From Bretschneidera sinensis (lineage: Eukaryota > Streptophyta > Magnoliopsida > Brassicales > Akaniaceae): a stretch of 64,000 nt of DNA. How positions within the stretch are numbered: position 1 is the stretch's first letter; each line of letters opens with the position of its first letter. The notes below the pieces were generated by a model, which worked only from the letters and a program-made list of their open reading frames with translations, made no database searches and was not told the origin of the DNA. Position numbers and translations under genes: made by a program. Location: positions 71,024,120-71,088,119 of the forward strand of contig CM043700.1 in NCBI GenBank assembly GCA_023935145.1, given 5' to 3'. This document shows, piece by piece, positions 46,141 to 61,103 of the stretch.

Positions 46141-46543
46141 GTGGGTGATACTAGGAGCGGAGAACAGAGGGAGATTAGGAAAAGGTGGATGAGTTAGGGA
46201 ATTAATGAGGGAGAGTGAGGAACCAAGTGAAGGACTGGTGAAGGAAGAGGTAATTGGAGCAGTGTTTTCTATTATTTTGGATTTAGAGGGAGAGAAACAA
46301 GTGTTTAGGGTTTTTGAATCTTACTAGTATGATACCATTAAGAGATTGAAATAGAAATTTAGGGTTTGTATATTCTGATTGCTTCATATTGCAATATTAG
46401 AAACTCATATGGTATTTACAAAAGAGTGTCTTAATATGACTAAGGTATATCATAGTGTTATAATATGACTAAAGTTTCATGTTTACAATAGACTATAAAT
46501 TCTTAATATTATTTACATTAGGAGTATATATATTTACACTATG

Positions 46544-47045
46544 CTTTCCCAAAATAAATCCCTAGAGTCCAAAAAAAACTCCCTTGAAACTTAGAAGGAA
46601 GAGTTAACATTTAAAAACGAAGAAATAAAAAATAAACAAAAATACAAAAAAAAACTAACCAATCCGTTAATTCCTATGATGAACGTTAACTTTTATTAAC
46701 TTTTCATAATAAAAAGAGTTGCGAGTTTTTCTAAATCAGGAAAAAGAGTATTAACGGTAATCGCACGCGTCCATTTAGACCGTGAACTTCACCAGGAGAT
46801 CTTATCAGTTATCATTGACACTAAAGTTGTTCTTTCTAATTAACACTAACAGTATAAATCCGTAACATTTTCCTCAGTTTGTTGTAAAATGTTTACGGTG
46901 ATAAAAAAAAAATTCAACTACCAGTTCTCGCATTGGTTTATAAAATTACAGGCGTGGCTACAAACTACACAAACTACTTTTTACCATGTGATAAATCTAA
47001 AATTAAATAACTAATCATTTTACGATTTTGAACAAAAATCAGGAC

Positions 47046-47098
<53 letters not shown>

Positions 47099-47848
47099 GC
47101 CGTTTTAACGCGCCACATAAGCAATGACATAAACGTTAACATGAACATATCACTTAATTATCAAATTTACTTTTTTCAAATAAAATATACTTACTTTTAA
47201 ATTCAAATATTTGTATATTTTATCTTTAACCAACAAAATTATTTAATCCCTCAATTAATAATAATCATAATAAATTTTGATTAATATTCACTCACATAAT
47301 CATTCTTATTGTCTACAAAAGAGTTGTTGATTTGAAAAATCAAACTCGATCTTAATTAATAATAACCATAATAATTATTGATTAATATTCACTCACATAA
47401 TAATTCTTATTATCTATAAAAAAAAAATTTGTTGATCTGAAAAATCGAACTCGGTCTTAAAAATTAATAATTTTATTTCATTCAATTTTATTTTTAATAC
47501 AAACATAAATATAAAAAATGATTTTATCTTATTGAATTATGAGAAAGTTAAATAACAAAAATAACGCTAATTTAGGAAATCACTTCAATGCATTTTTATG
47601 ATCAAATCACATTTTATACATTGATCGAATACACAAGCACAAAACTAATTTTCATTGATAAGTTTATTGCATCAATATTTTTTAAACAATAATGAAATCT
47701 TTTTACTCTTGAGTCATAGGTGGTGTATTTGACAGTGTTGAAGAGGTCAATATTGTTTACTGTTTTCAGCATGATAAATGAAGATTTGAAAGTTGGTTAT
47801 ATCTTTGATATTCTCACAATTTATAAACTCATCTGATTGGTTTTACCT
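46544..47848. other. AT-rich intergenic DNA with an (AT)n microsatellite
   Basis: Nothing coding was recognised. An AT dinucleotide run occupies 47048-47093. The sentence-like block ATTAATATTCACTCACATAAT with flanks occurs twice (about 47280 and 47385). Confidence 0.5.
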
Positions 47849-49518
47849 TAGGGGCGGCAATGAACCGTATCGTACCAGCCCCACAACCCACACAAGGTGT
47901 CCCACCGTGCTTTCGTGTCGTGTCGTGTCGTGCCGTGCCGTGCCTCTTTATCTTTCGTGTTTTGTCATGTTGTGCCGGCCCATGGGTCTCATAAGTATAT
48001 ATTGTCTTCTTCTTTTTTTTTGCCTTTTTTTGTTGAAAGTGTTAGAAAAGTTTTAAAAATCCTCACAATTATTCAAATTGAAAGTTACAAGTTAATTTGT
48101 GATTAATCTCAATAAATTGAGAGCTACATATTTTGTAACTATCAAATGACTTTTCAATAGTCATTATTTGTCTATTTTAATATAGCAAATAAATTGAGAG
48201 TTACAAATTTGTGATTAATCTCAATAAATTGAGAGTTACAAATTTTGTAATTATTTCTATTTTAAAATTTGAATTTAATTCTTAGGCTCATTTGTGCCTA
48301 TAAATACAAAGCTTTTCAAGAGCTTAAGACACAATTTTTCAAATTCTTTTTTCTTATTTTATACTCTCTATATATTTGTGTTTTTGAGCAACCTTGATCG
48401 GGTCGGTTCACCCCCGCTTCTCAGTGGATGTGTACATTATAGGAGGCAAAGCTGCGAGCACTTGGGTTTTATCTTTGAGTCAGTCTTAGCCATTTGTACC
48501 TGCATGTAAGGAGGCTATAACAGCTTTAAGACAGTGGCTTTCCACGACTCACAAACCAGCTCTTTCTGTTTTCTCTATTTTAATTATTTATTTTATTTTA
48601 TTATACATCATTGCTTAATATCATATATTTATATTGTGTTAAAATTATTTTGATTTCTACAACCATATATTTTGAAATTATCTGTTTAGTTTTTATCACC
48701 AATTATATAAAAAAATTTCAAACACAAAGTAGTAAAAAAAACTTATAAATATTGAATTGAATGCTTATAATTGTATAGAAAACAATCTTTTTATTGATGA
48801 AGTTAATATTACAAATAACTTAAAAATTAAACAAAAACGATAACATAAACAAATAACTTATAAAAATTACAAGTTCCAAAAATCTTCTGAATAAAAAACT
48901 TACAAAAACAACAACATATAAAATAAACAAAGAAAATGAAATGATTTACAAATAAGTGAAATATAAAAAACAACTTAGAAATTTTAACAATTAGAAAGAC
49001 AAAAAATATTATTATTATTTTTTTAGCCTTTCACAGTTTATACTCTTGCGGACCAGGAGTTACAAATTTTTCTTCATTCTTGATCTCTTTAATCGTCACT
49101 TGATCCGTTATATTAATATTTCTTTAACATGTTGTTTGTAAGGTCTTTTGAATCTTGTTAATCATTTGTGTATACTAGTATTTGCAACGTTTTCGATTAT
49201 AGTCTTGATTGCAATTCATCCAAATTTCTAGAACTTGCACTAAAAGCTTGTTCTGATATTATAATATACATTTGAACAGTAAGTAAATTACATACCATTA
49301 TGCTAAAAATAAGGTAATAATATTCATTTTTCTTTTACTATCTTAAAATATCAAATTTATCATCATCTATTTTTTTTCTTCAGCATTTTAATAACATCAA
49401 ATTGTAAATAATTTTAAATTTTATTAAATATTAAGTATCATACCGAATCTCGTATTATGTCTCGTAGCGTGCCGGTCCAAGGGAAGAGGACCGTGTTGGG
49501 CTCGCATTGGCACCCCTA
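47849..49518. mobile_element. Non-autonomous hAT-like element with CGTGTCGTGCCGTG repeats
   Basis: The ends are TAGGGGCGGCAATG and, inversely, TAGGGGTGCCAATG. Flanking octamers TTTTACCT and GATCACCT agree at five positions, a possible eroded 8-bp duplication. Inside the left end is a CGTGTCGTGTCGTGCCGTGCC array (47910-47945); near the right end are GTCGTAGCGTGCCGG and GGACCGTGTTGGGC. Internal repeats of CAATAAATTGAGAG(C/T)TACA occur at 48110-48245. No transposase was found. Confidence 0.6.
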
Positions 49519-50085
49519 GATCACCTCTGCTTCTCACTGCTAAGTTTTTGTTCATTAATTTAACATACTATAAATATCTAATGCATGCCGTGTAGGCTCT
49601 TGAATCTTGCGCTATTCCTCTAATAGAGATACATACCTAACGTAAATATATTGTATTTGTTTACATATTTATAAGTTTTCAGTTCATAGAAAAAAATAAT
49701 AATAAAGTTTAAAATCTTTATACATGTTTTTTTCTAAAAAGTATAACAAAAATCTGTCTCTTATGTAATTGTGTTGTATGTAAAATATTGGATTGAAAAA
49801 GAAAATCATTCCCACGATATATTTCAAAACTTACGGACGTAAGACAATAAATTAACATTTTTTTATGTCATTTATGAACTTTATATGACACTCTTGATCA
49901 ATAATTTACCTTGATTAAATTTATTTTTTAAATAATGACTTGGAATTGAGTTAAATATATTAACATAAAAAAGCAAAAAAACAAACTTATTTATACTAAA
50001 TTATTTAGTTATCATTAACTTGCACGAAATTCATTAATTAAATTAAATTTTAAAAAAATCATAAAATTAAGCTAGTAGCTTAATA
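49519..50085. other. AT-rich intergenic DNA, nothing recognised
   Basis: No coding frame or terminal repeats seen. Confidence 0.5.
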
Positions 50086-50362
50086 TAGGTGGTCAAGTAC
50101 TCAAGACATACCGAATCTAACTCTTATATAAATTAGAGCTAAAATAGTTAGTTGCTAAGTATATATGTTCATTTTTTTCTCGGGAAAAAAATTTGTCAAC
50201 CCGAACCCACTCGAAACCCGAGTTGACTCGAAACCTAAATGATTGAAAATCCGAGCGACTTGTGACCCACATGACTAAAAACTTGACTAATCTGAAACCC
50301 GAACAATTCATGACCAGAATGATTCGAGGCCAAAATGACCTGATATTCGTTTGTCACCCCTA
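50086..50362. mobile_element. Short hAT-like element with GACCC/ACTCGAAACCC repeats
   Basis: Left end TAGGTGGTCAAGTACTC; right end, read inversely, TAGGGGTGACAAACG. The interior repeats GACTCGAAACCC-like words. No target duplication recognised. Confidence 0.4.
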
Positions 50363-50394
50363 CTGACAGTTGAGTTATGAGTAGTCTGAAGCTG

Positions 50395-52345
<1,951 letters not shown>

Positions 52346-53596
52346 GTGACTCCGTTTAATGGTCTCAAGTTGTGCGAGTAGGACCACAATCCTCTTCATT
52401 TAAAAATTGAAATGAATGTCAAGTTTATGGTGAGATTAAATGTCACATTGACAAATTTAAATTTGAATATTCTTCATTTGATAATGTGACATTCAATCTT
52501 ACCATAAACTTAACTTCATTTCCGTTTTAAAATAGAGAATATCATGATCCATGCAAATGTGTACAATAATATGGAGATTTTTTTCTCTGGTAGAAGAAGG
52601 AAAAAATTTGTGTAGGACGTCGCTCTTAGCTAAGAGTTTCCATAACCTGAGTTTGAGACTGCCTTCGAGGATCATGCAGTGTTTGAAGAATGACGATCTC
52701 GGGCTTGTGTGGGTTATAGTGCGTATGCCGCAATTTTTTTTCTTTCTTTAGCACCTAAAAACAAAATTACAACCAACTAAATCAAATTTACAGCCGAAGG
52801 CAAGAAAAGAAATTGCTACTCAATTGCCAACCCAATTCCATTCATAATGTATGGAACTGATGCTTGTAATTGAAATTGTGTATAATCATACGATTTTTTT
52901 CGACAATTTTTCTGTTTGATCCGTACTACCAATCGCAAGCAAATTCCAATTCTATCACATCCTAATTGAATTCCACCAACCAAACGGACCATATAATCAA
53001 AGTAAATTATTCGCTTGGCAAAAGTTGGGTCAAAATTTTATAAGAGAGCAGTCTTCACTTCTTGAGCATGAAAAAGATTACATGATTTAACATCTTACAT
53101 AATACCAACTCCAATAATATAAATATTTCTGCCTATGATATACTACTAAATTAATTTCCCTTAACATTAAGCTCAAATTAATACGGATAATCATCTTAGT
53201 TATTTGCTTCAATACCAGGTTGGCATCTTGTTGCTATATGCTGTATCCAGACCCTAATGCTTTTATCTGAGGTACAGCAGAACTCTCCATATGAGAAACA
53301 CATAATGTACATGATCAAGTCAGTCCTCAAAACCTTGTAACTTTCTCTTCAAGCATGTTGCTTTTGCAATGCCACTCGTCAGTCTCCATGGTTTTTCATC
53401 CTTTTTTCGCAAGGGATCCGCTGGTGTAAGCAAAGGTTTTTTAACCTCCTACAACAAATAAGACTATCCAGACCCAAAGAACCAATTAAAAAGAAACTCA
53501 AATAATAAGAAAAGGAATTGATTACTACCTCAGAAAATAATTGTAATAATAATAGTAATAATGTCTAAGATCAGATAACTGCATGCATCATGTACA
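52346..53596 (-). other. Downstream region and 3' untranslated part of the AMP deaminase gene
   Basis: Sequence just left of the stop at 53597 continues as AT-rich minus-strand untranslated DNA. A possible 3' untranslated intron runs from GAGGTAGTAATC (near 53530) to TTGTTGTAG (near 53450). No clear AATAAA was seen on the minus strand, so the transcript end is not placed. Nothing else was recognised. Confidence 0.4.
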
Positions 53597-56500
53597 TCAC
53601 TTGTCCACTTCTTCAGGGATAATGGCTTTGCCCAGATAAACCTGCTGCATCTCCTCTCTCCAGATCTGCAAGAGTTATAATCATATTGGATTTAGGCTAA
53701 ATATTCTCGATATACAATAAAGACAAGAAAAAAAAGACTCAAAACGTTATGAAATAAGGCATAAAAAGCAGAAAGTAGAATAAAACAGAAGAGCGGGAAC
53801 TTTTATAGGGAAAACAAAAAGAAGCTTTTCTTTTCTTTCTCTTTTTTCCTTCTGTTTTTTTTGGGGGTGAGGGGGTGAGGGGCGGAGGGGGTGTGTGCAA
53901 GCCATTTCTGTTTTAAGGCATCGTTATAAATAAAGTACCCATCTTTAGTGTTCTAGATAAACTAAAAGCAACACATGAAAAAAGAAAAGGGACAACATAC
54001 CGTGTCACGGAATTCCACCCGAATGTGAGGTACATTTGTTCTGTGAATATCATTTCCATCAGGTCCTCTCTTGTAGTACTCTTTCCCAATCCAGTGTGAC
54101 TAAAATAGAGATTTTAATAGTTCATATCCACCGATTAGATAGATGAGAAAACATTAGCATGAATGATAATCACTAAGTTTGCATCTAAGCTTGTATAATA
54201 TAAGCTCCTCTGTGGCATCAGCTACAACACATGCAAGGTAAACTGCCATATGCCCATAAAAAAACAATAGCATTTTCCACTTCTCTTTTTGATAAGATTA
54301 CAATTTTTCAATCCTAAGTCATAGCCACTCTGTATTCAACAAATTAAGAAAAATTAGAAAAATTCAATGCACTTCTGCCAATGTCACATAATTGCTTTTA
54401 AAAAATCACATTAATGAATCCAGTTGAGGCCCAACAAGCATTTCCTAAATTGGGACTAAAGAGAGCACAGGACAAAGGAAAATAAAAGAAACGACAGTTG
54501 ACAATGCACGAAAACTTAGGATTCAAAGAGTCAGGCAAAGCTGATCTTCTACGTTTTTAAGTTCAAGAATTCAAGTTCCCATCAATAGGAACAAGTATAC
54601 AGACAAACAGACTTGGTTTGAACAATCTCGCATTTTCCGCTTCACTTTTTTATAAGATTACCATTTTTCAATCCTAAGTCATACCCACTCTGTATTCAAC
54701 AAATTAAGAAAAATTAGAAAAACTCAATGCACTTCTGCCAATGTCTCATAATTGCTTTTAAAAAATCACATTAATGAACCCAGTTGAGGCCCAACAAGCA
54801 TTTCCTAAATTGGGACTAAAGAGAGCACAGGAAAAGGAAAATAAAAGAAACGACAGTTGAAAATGCACTCAAATTTAGGATTCAATGAGTCAGGCAAATC
54901 TGATCTTCTGCGTTAGTAAGTTCCAAGAATTCAAGTTCCCATCAATAGGAACAAATATACAGACAAACAGACATGGTTTCACCATCCCTCACTTCTAATG
55001 ACAACGGTGAAGACAGTTCACTAATCTCCTACGACTATCTAGAAAAGCCTAGGGTGCGTTTAGTTGTGGAAAATGTTTTCTATTTCCCATCTCACTTTCC
55101 TTGACACTTTCTTCAACAATTTACATATTCTTAACATAATTTGGAAAACAAACCTCCTCGTTCTAGCATGATATTGAAAAAGTTGAGAAACAAAAAAAAA
55201 AAGTTTCCCAGCTTCTCCAATATTATGTTGGAATGAGAAATGTTGTTTTTCAAATTATTTTAAGAAGGTCCAAATTTTTTACAAAGTCTTGAGCAAAATA
55301 GAGATGATAAATAGAAAACATTTTCCACGACTAAACGCACCCCTAGGGTTTTCCAAAAGGACAAATCTATCCATATAATGATATTCATTTGACAGAACAT
55401 AAACCCATCTTCCTAATTAGCCTCTATCACAATATTCCATTGCATCTGGATGCCAGTACTACCCTGCAACGAAGAATTGGAGCAGTACCCTGTGAAGAAA
55501 TAGGCTTAGGTCTTATAGCTTTAAACAACTTTTAAACACTTCCAACCCCATCTTTATTACTACCACAGAAGAGGGGCAAGCTCCATTTTCAGCATTTCAA
55601 AATCACATCAAAAATAAGATTAGTTACCTTCAGAGCATGTGAGAAACCTGACTGGTAGACTGAATTACGGGCAATCTCACATAGATCACACGAACTCAAC
55701 TTCCATACCTGTAAGGAAGGGGATTTAATATATTAGAACCAATATGTGTGTGTGTCAGCAGAGAGAGAGAGAGAGATAGAGACTCACAGAAGCAGCTATG
55801 CTATATTCTTCCACTAAAGGTTCTTTCGTTAAGTGGATCTGAAGTGGATCGTCCGTAGAGAGGGAAATATTGAGACCCCTAAGGAAAAACGTAGGAAGAG
55901 GGTTCCGATGGTAGTCTAGAAATAAGGAATTGTTGCTCAAAGGAGACATAGCCAAACCAATCTAATAACCAACATGGATAGCCAATTAGATATTGCAAAC
56001 AGTAAAATCAATTCAAGATATGTCAATTTAAAATAGGTGTCCTCTTCCTTCTCACCTGTGCCAGATAATAGAGATACTGAAGTACAGGAGATTTTCTCAA
56101 ATTGATTCCATGCGCAATATTATGAGCAGTAAGAAATGTTGCAGCAAGGTGGTCAATATCACCAGCCTGGAAATATTAGACATATGAAGCATCCCTAAAC
56201 TCTAAATAACCTTGATAGAATCTAAGCAGAGTAGAGTTTCAACGAATACCTCTCCAGAATGTGGACGCAATTTGATAGTTGTCATGCCCTTTGACTCACG
56301 AAGCTGAAAGAAGGGGGAGGGGGGAATCGAAAGAAAAGTTTAACTTAAAAAGGAGCTGCAAAGATGTATTAGGAAAGAATGCTTCCATTACAGAAATAAG
56401 CCCAATAATGACAATAGGTGAGTTTTTATTTAAGAGGGAGACGTCTCTGTTAAACATCTAAAAATGATACTGGTAATAAGCACAGATTCTTTATGAAGGA

Positions 56501-59500
56501 AAGGAAGAACGCGCACCTTGTTTAATGTATAGAGGTTAGCATAACAATAATACACATAGTATGAAAATGCAGGATTGAAAACATTAGTCCACTGATCCGG
56601 TGTGGGCATGTGTTTTGTGGGGCGTCTTTCAGGCTTGCTTTCATCATCCACCAAATCTAACCCAACAACCTGAACATGAAAACAACAGAGAAGCAGCAAT
56701 CAGTTCTTAGCCTTGAAAATTTCAAAGATAACCTACTGTAAAGTCTTACAAGACGGAAAATTGTAAGATTTTACAAATAAAAGACGGCAAACCTGTTTCA
56801 AGAAAACATGCAGCTGGGGATGTGAATCTGGATCCACAGTAACCTCAAACAGTGGAATGAAAATATTGTCAATAATGTTCTGGAAGGATGTCACTATCCC
56901 CATTTCCTTGTACACATTGTACAGACGTGGAAGCTGGATAGAAGACAAATATCACATGAGACAAACTAAGATAACAAACAGCATTCAAGTTACAAGTCCC
57001 AAAGAGGAACTCAATATCCAAAGACCACAATAGCACAACTTACACACCAGAAAAGCTGATCCAGAAGAAAGATTAATGACAAAATGTAATGAAGCATTTA
57101 ACCAAAAGACAGTTATGCACAAGAACTGGGGTAAATTAATAAGATAAGCACATTCACAAATGTGTGCGCGCACACACAGCATTAGATATAATTTAGAATA
57201 ATATATTCATTCTCACCAATATCCAACACAAAATCATGCTAAAACTTCAGAGAGATAAGCACCTGAATCAACCAAACAACATTCTCGCTGTATAACTCAT
57301 TATTCACAATCCAACTAGCCATTTGGTCCCACTCACTCATCTTCCTACCATATATTGATATCCTGTATTCAGCCATCTGCATCAACCAAACTGAAAATCA
57401 GCCAAATATGAAACTATTGAACATAGAAAACAATAATTGGGCAAAACAGAGACACACTTCTTCATCAAAAGCATTTTGTAGAATGATAATTTTTTTACAG
57501 AAAGAAGAGCACATCTATTTCAAGTTTCACATTTAGATTCCTACAATACGCACAAATTCCAGAGTTTAATGTCAGAAAGGCCTAATGAACATGTAATCTA
57601 AAAAAAATATTATTCACTATGAATTATAGTAGTGTAAAAAAGTTATACTGCATACTTATTAAAAAAAAGTTATACTGCATGATTTAAAATTTTAAAATCA
57701 TAACATCCAACAGCAGACTACAAACTATCGATCTACCTTTCACCTCATGCTAATGTTAAGTCAAGTTTAAAGCATGCCAACGCATGATGCTATGAATTCT
57801 AAACGGAATATATGGAAGCATTCCAACAGAAGAACAATAACATGAAAGAGCCTTTTAATTGCTTCATATGTATTTATAACAAACTCATCACGTTCATCCC
57901 CAGAAAAGAGTGTAGAAACCGTGTGAATGGGCCAACCCACATGCCACCCTGATTTCCTCCATAAAAGAGAGATTTTCTTTGGGTGAGTCTATTGGGGGGA
58001 GAAGGGGAGGGGGCCAGAGGTTCAACAAAGTTCAGCTCATATAGTAATTCAAATTGCATTTTCAGCATTCATCAGCTCAGCCCCTATCAACCGGCATATA
58101 TCCATAATTACAGAAAAGCCAAAGCAGAGTTTAGATTTATGCATACTGACATATCTTAAACAGGATAAAGATGCACCTGATATTTACTTGCTTCTAGATC
58201 AGAAAACACCTGCTTTGTCAACTCAGCAAGGAAACGACCTGCTCAGCAAGATAATAGAGTGAGTCAGTGACATCACATTTAAATAATGGTTATCGAAAGA
58301 TGATTCCAAATCAATCAAGAGAAAAACACATCACATAAAAAAATTCTATAGTGGAAATAAACAAATTGTGGTATGCGGCTCATTAATAAATTTGAATTTC
58401 CCATATGAACCCTAAAATGCGTAACATTAATTTTGTCTACCAAGCAATTGCTATCTTTCCCGCCTGGGCACTAATAATCGAGAAAACAAACAAGATATAC
58501 CTTGGATAAGATTATCCTGCTTAAGAAAAATCTCCCTTAGCCTACTTTGACCACAGGGATTATACTTAAGATTGAACTTATCAAAGCGATGAAAAGTACT
58601 CTTGTCTGCATGAACATCCAAAAGGTCAACATTCAAGTCATACCTGTTTCAAACAAGTTTAATAAAGATTAAACTCTGCAATTCAAGCTAAACAAGTAAA
58701 GTCAGGAAAGAAATAACAAAAATAATAGCAATCATTAGAATGCATCTTTCTAGTTTTCTTTCAGAGGGTGAAGGGAACTAGAAGAATATTTCATTACCCA
58801 GTTAGATCCAAGCTCTCAAAAACTTCTTTCAAGGTCAAATATGTCCCATCTCGAAATATAACAACCTGAGTAAAAGTATACCAACACATCATTGAACATC
58901 TATACCACCAAATAATTAAAAGAAACAAAGCATAAGAAGAATATAACAAAATTTCTACTTGCATATCAGTTTATGTGACACATGCTATAATTGGTCAAAT
59001 CAAACAAAACAAAAGCACAAATAGGCTTTTAACAGAAAGTAGGTTGAGCTCAAGCTTTCAACAAAAGCATGATCTAGATTCACACTTCTGGCAAAATTGT
59101 AAGCAGGGCTCACTTTTAACAAAAGCATGATTACACTTTTAACAAAACCCTTCGATTTCAACGTGCGACGAAAAATTTCACCGTGTATACTAGTTTTTCA
59201 AAGTGTATATCTGCAAACAGAACTGCTCATTGTCTAGAGAATAAATGTTCTATTTAACCAGCAGAACAACCCAAGCTATCACCTCATCAGGCTCCTTCCT
59301 CAGCTTTGACTTGATAAACCTTAAAAGATGTTTCTGGTTCATGCATGCTGAGTGATGAACATGAGTATCAACTTTCCTGACATTATAAAAGTCACGATGC
59401 GGTGCACTTTTCTGAGCAAGAAATTCTCTATCCGCATTAAGCATCAAATGAAGATTGAATTTCTGAACAGTACCAAAATGAGTATAATGTCAGAGATAAG

Positions 59501-61067
59501 AAATTAGCATGCATTTAGTAATCATAGGTATCAACTGGAACTTATTTACTTGTTCAAGAAGAACCAATCGATGATGACACAAAGTTCTGATATTCCCTGT
59601 TGCTATAACTCTAAGAATGTGATGCAGGTCAGTGAAAAAAGTTGTCGCATCAGCAACAGGGAAAAGCTCTTCTTTTGCTGTTAAGAAGAAAAAATTAAAA
59701 GAAAAGACAACCAAAAAAAGAAAAAAGTAATCATGAATGAAGTTGGTGAATTATATTAAACATGAAAGGTACAGTATTCAACACTCCAAGCCTCTTACAT
59801 TCTTTATTTGCGTAGACATGGATGACCCCATCTTGCATCTGAAAATAATGCTGCAGAAAATTGATGTGCGTTATGACCCGGGAAAAGAGAAAGGACAATG
59901 AGTGAAAAATCTATGCACTTAGGTAGCTTCTTGCACAAAACATGAGAATTAGAAATATAAACTCACATCAGATTTTCCCTCGGAAGCATAAGCAAATGGC
60001 TCAGGATTAGGCTTTGGAGTACTGGGGTCAGATATAACTTCTTTTTCCCATGGAGCAACTGCTTCTTTGAATACATACCTTTTCCGCATTTCAAGGCATT
60101 CTTGCAGAACCACATACGACTCAACTTCATCGGGTGATGGCACCTCTGGCAGAAGTTAAAGATAAAGAAACACAAACGAGTTTTACAAACATAAATTGAA
60201 CGTTGCCTAAATAAACTTACAAACTTCAGATCATGCAACAAGTAACAAACTTTTTTAAGCAAGTGCATGAATCCATGTAATTTAACCTGGATTTGCAAAA
60301 TTAAAGTATCAATTTAAATATGTCTCTTAACAAAATTTAACACATTAGTTCCATACTGGAATAGTGGCCACTTCCACACTAAAATGCTTATTGGACCTTT
60401 AAGGTTTTGTTTTATATATGTTAAGCCGAAGTTGCTGTAGTCCTTAAACTTTCTTTCTCATCTCTTTCATTGCTAACATTTATCAACTTGTACAAGTTTT
60501 AAATTAGTCACTATGTAATTAGCAGGACACATGCAGTTTTCAATTCCGTATGAAGCAGACTACTTAAAAAAGCCTTCAGAGACATACCACATTCATATTT
60601 AGGAATAGTAAGTGGAAGTAAAATGATGACAATCAACCCTACAGGAGAGAAAGTCAATACCAGTGGGGGTAACTTTAAGACGTGCAAAAGTTTCATGCTC
60701 TGGCTCTTTCCGTAGAATATCAGCAGCAATAGGATCAGGCTGAACACCATGCAGATCACCAGACACGCTATGGGATCGAATCATGCTTGAAGCAGCCAAA
60801 GGAATTTGCTCTCCATTGGCATTACTGTGGTCTGGTAAATTTGGTCCCTGCGCATATGAGGTTGAACTATAACCCAATATATCCATCATCCATTAGAAGT
60901 TTTTGTCTAATAATGGAAACAGGAAAAAAATCTGTCAAAAATTAATTTAAGAAGTAGCAAGGAACTCTTCATTCCTCAAGCACAAACCTTCACAAAAATA
61001 AGCAGTACGCAATAGCACCCACATTATTTCTGTGTGTGTGTTTGTGCGCATGAGTGTGTGAGTCGGG

Positions 61068-61103
<36 letters not shown>

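Larger units (their letters stand above)
43686..46538 (-). mobile_element. Copia-derived insertion with LTR ends in inverted orientation
   Basis: The right part is a normal copia 5' half on the minus strand: an LTR of about 200 bp (46338-46538), a primer binding site TGGTATCATACTAG (near 46325-46337), gag, protease and part of integrase. The left end (43686-about 43762) is not a 3' LTR. It is the start of the same LTR in the opposite orientation (TGTGAATGTATATAC against TGTAAATATATATAC on the other strand), about 75 bp with few differences. Outside both ends is the perfect 5-bp repeat CTATG (43681-43685 and 46539-46543). Reverse transcriptase, RNase H and the true 3' LTR are absent. Confidence 0.75.

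Noticed and set aside
47048..47093. AT run as a replication origin or matrix attachment site
   Set aside because: A simple dinucleotide microsatellite explains it; nothing else supports such a role.
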